DNA of 40,957 nucleotides from Clostridia bacterium (lineage in GTDB: Bacteria > Bacillota > Clostridia > Christensenellales > Borkfalkiaceae), in NCBI GenBank assembly GCA_017415505.1, contig JAFQGG010000048.1, positions 1 through 40,957 on the forward strand. The letters run 5' to 3'. The position numbers and the translations under genes are program-made. Below the pieces are notes generated by a model. It worked only from the letters and a program-made list of their open reading frames with translations. It was not told the DNA's origin and ran no database searches. Shown in pieces: positions 40,774-40,957 of this stretch. How positions within the stretch are numbered: the stretch's first letter is position 1; every line of letters begins with the position of its first letter.

Positions 40774-40944
40774 TGTGGGTAAAATTCGCCTTATCGTCGT
40801 CCTCTAACGAGGATAACGCTTCGCGTGAGGGGCAACCTACGGTTGCCTGACTTTGGCATACTTCGCCTAACGGCGCGCTTGACAGCGGGTCTTGGGCTTC
40901 GCGCCCAAACCGCGCAAGGAACTTCGTCCCTTGACCCTTGTTTC
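40774..40944. repeat. Module 2, inverted and diverged copy C
   Basis: On the minus strand: first hairpin (40915-40933) identical to copies A and B; the next two are replaced by TTGGGC/GCCCAA; then GCAACC-GTA-GGTTGC (40832-40846), ACGC-GAA-GCGT (40816-40826) and TCCTC/GAGGA (40800-40813) in the same order as copy B. Confidence 0.85.
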
Positions 40945-40957
40945 AAAAACTTAACCA
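40945..40957. repeat. CCATGG palindrome, copy 11 (cut by window end)
   Basis: Left arm only: CAAAAACTTAACCA reaches the last base. Confidence 0.75.

Larger units (their letters stand above)
40586..40957. repeat. Intergenic mosaic repeat block C (runs off the window)
   Basis: No supported gene. Contents: TCGGC-GTA-GCCGA mini-hairpin (40630-40642), palindrome (40651-40674), a fourth module with CTCTAC/GTAGAG hairpin (40675-40739), palindrome (40740-40773), inverted module 2 (40774-40944), truncated palindrome (40945-40957). I see no clear promoter for the hydrolase. Confidence 0.9.

Overview
The window looks like chromosomal DNA of a low-to-mid GC Bacillota, most likely class Clostridia and probably an uncultured gut lineage. 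The support is strong AGGAGG-type ribosome sites, sigma-A promoters of the form TTGACW-N17-TAYAAT, a FakA/DegV fatty-acid kinase pair, PepV, RadC, LemA/DUF2207, DUF378, and BspA-type leucine-rich-repeat surface proteins. No rRNA, tRNA, phage, transposase or CRISPR array was seen. The lineage call is inference from gene content only.

Layout. 1-3900 (minus strand): a small membrane protein with its own promoter, then an operon fakA - degV(fakB-like) - PlsC-like acyltransferase, which together can activate free fatty acids and put them into phospholipid. 4437-20841 (plus strand): a 16-kb run starting with a 2410-residue membrane-anchored subtilisin carrying BspA repeats, then a lipoprotein, then oppA-oppB-oppC-oppD-oppF and a small membrane protein. 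This reads as a peptide-harvesting locus: outside proteolysis followed by oligopeptide import. 21690-25939 (minus strand): a tightly packed or overlapping operon radC - histidine kinase - response regulator - HAD phosphatase - cysK. 26148-27533: dipeptidase pepV. 27584-31336: a collagen-like/LRR lipoprotein, an XRE regulator with a zinc ribbon and membrane segments, and a divergent small XRE protein. 31553-34305: two overlapping flavoprotein genes whose promoter predicts a leaderless mRNA. 34448-36130: a membrane coiled-coil protein with eleven identical 13-residue repeats and two DUF1508 domains. 36204-39251: lemA and a DUF2207 protein. 39396-40585: an alpha/beta hydrolase and a DUF378 protein.

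The most unusual content is non-coding. Three intergenic blocks (20876-21663, 38143-38636, 40630-40957) are mosaics built from a few modules, with module junctions marked by eleven full or half copies of a CCATGG-centred palindrome (core ACTTAACCATGGTTAAGT). One module is an ordered chain of mini-hairpins, mostly with three-base loops (GAA, GCA or GTA). Two copies 17 kb apart share 78 identical bases, and further along their stems differ by paired, compensatory changes. This resembles a bacterial interspersed mosaic element, but I do not recognise the family.

How the genes fit together: protease plus Opp plus PepV can supply amino acids; FakAB plus the acyltransferase can recycle fatty acids; the LRR and collagen-like proteins are surface factors; the two-component pair and XRE proteins are local regulators with unknown signals.
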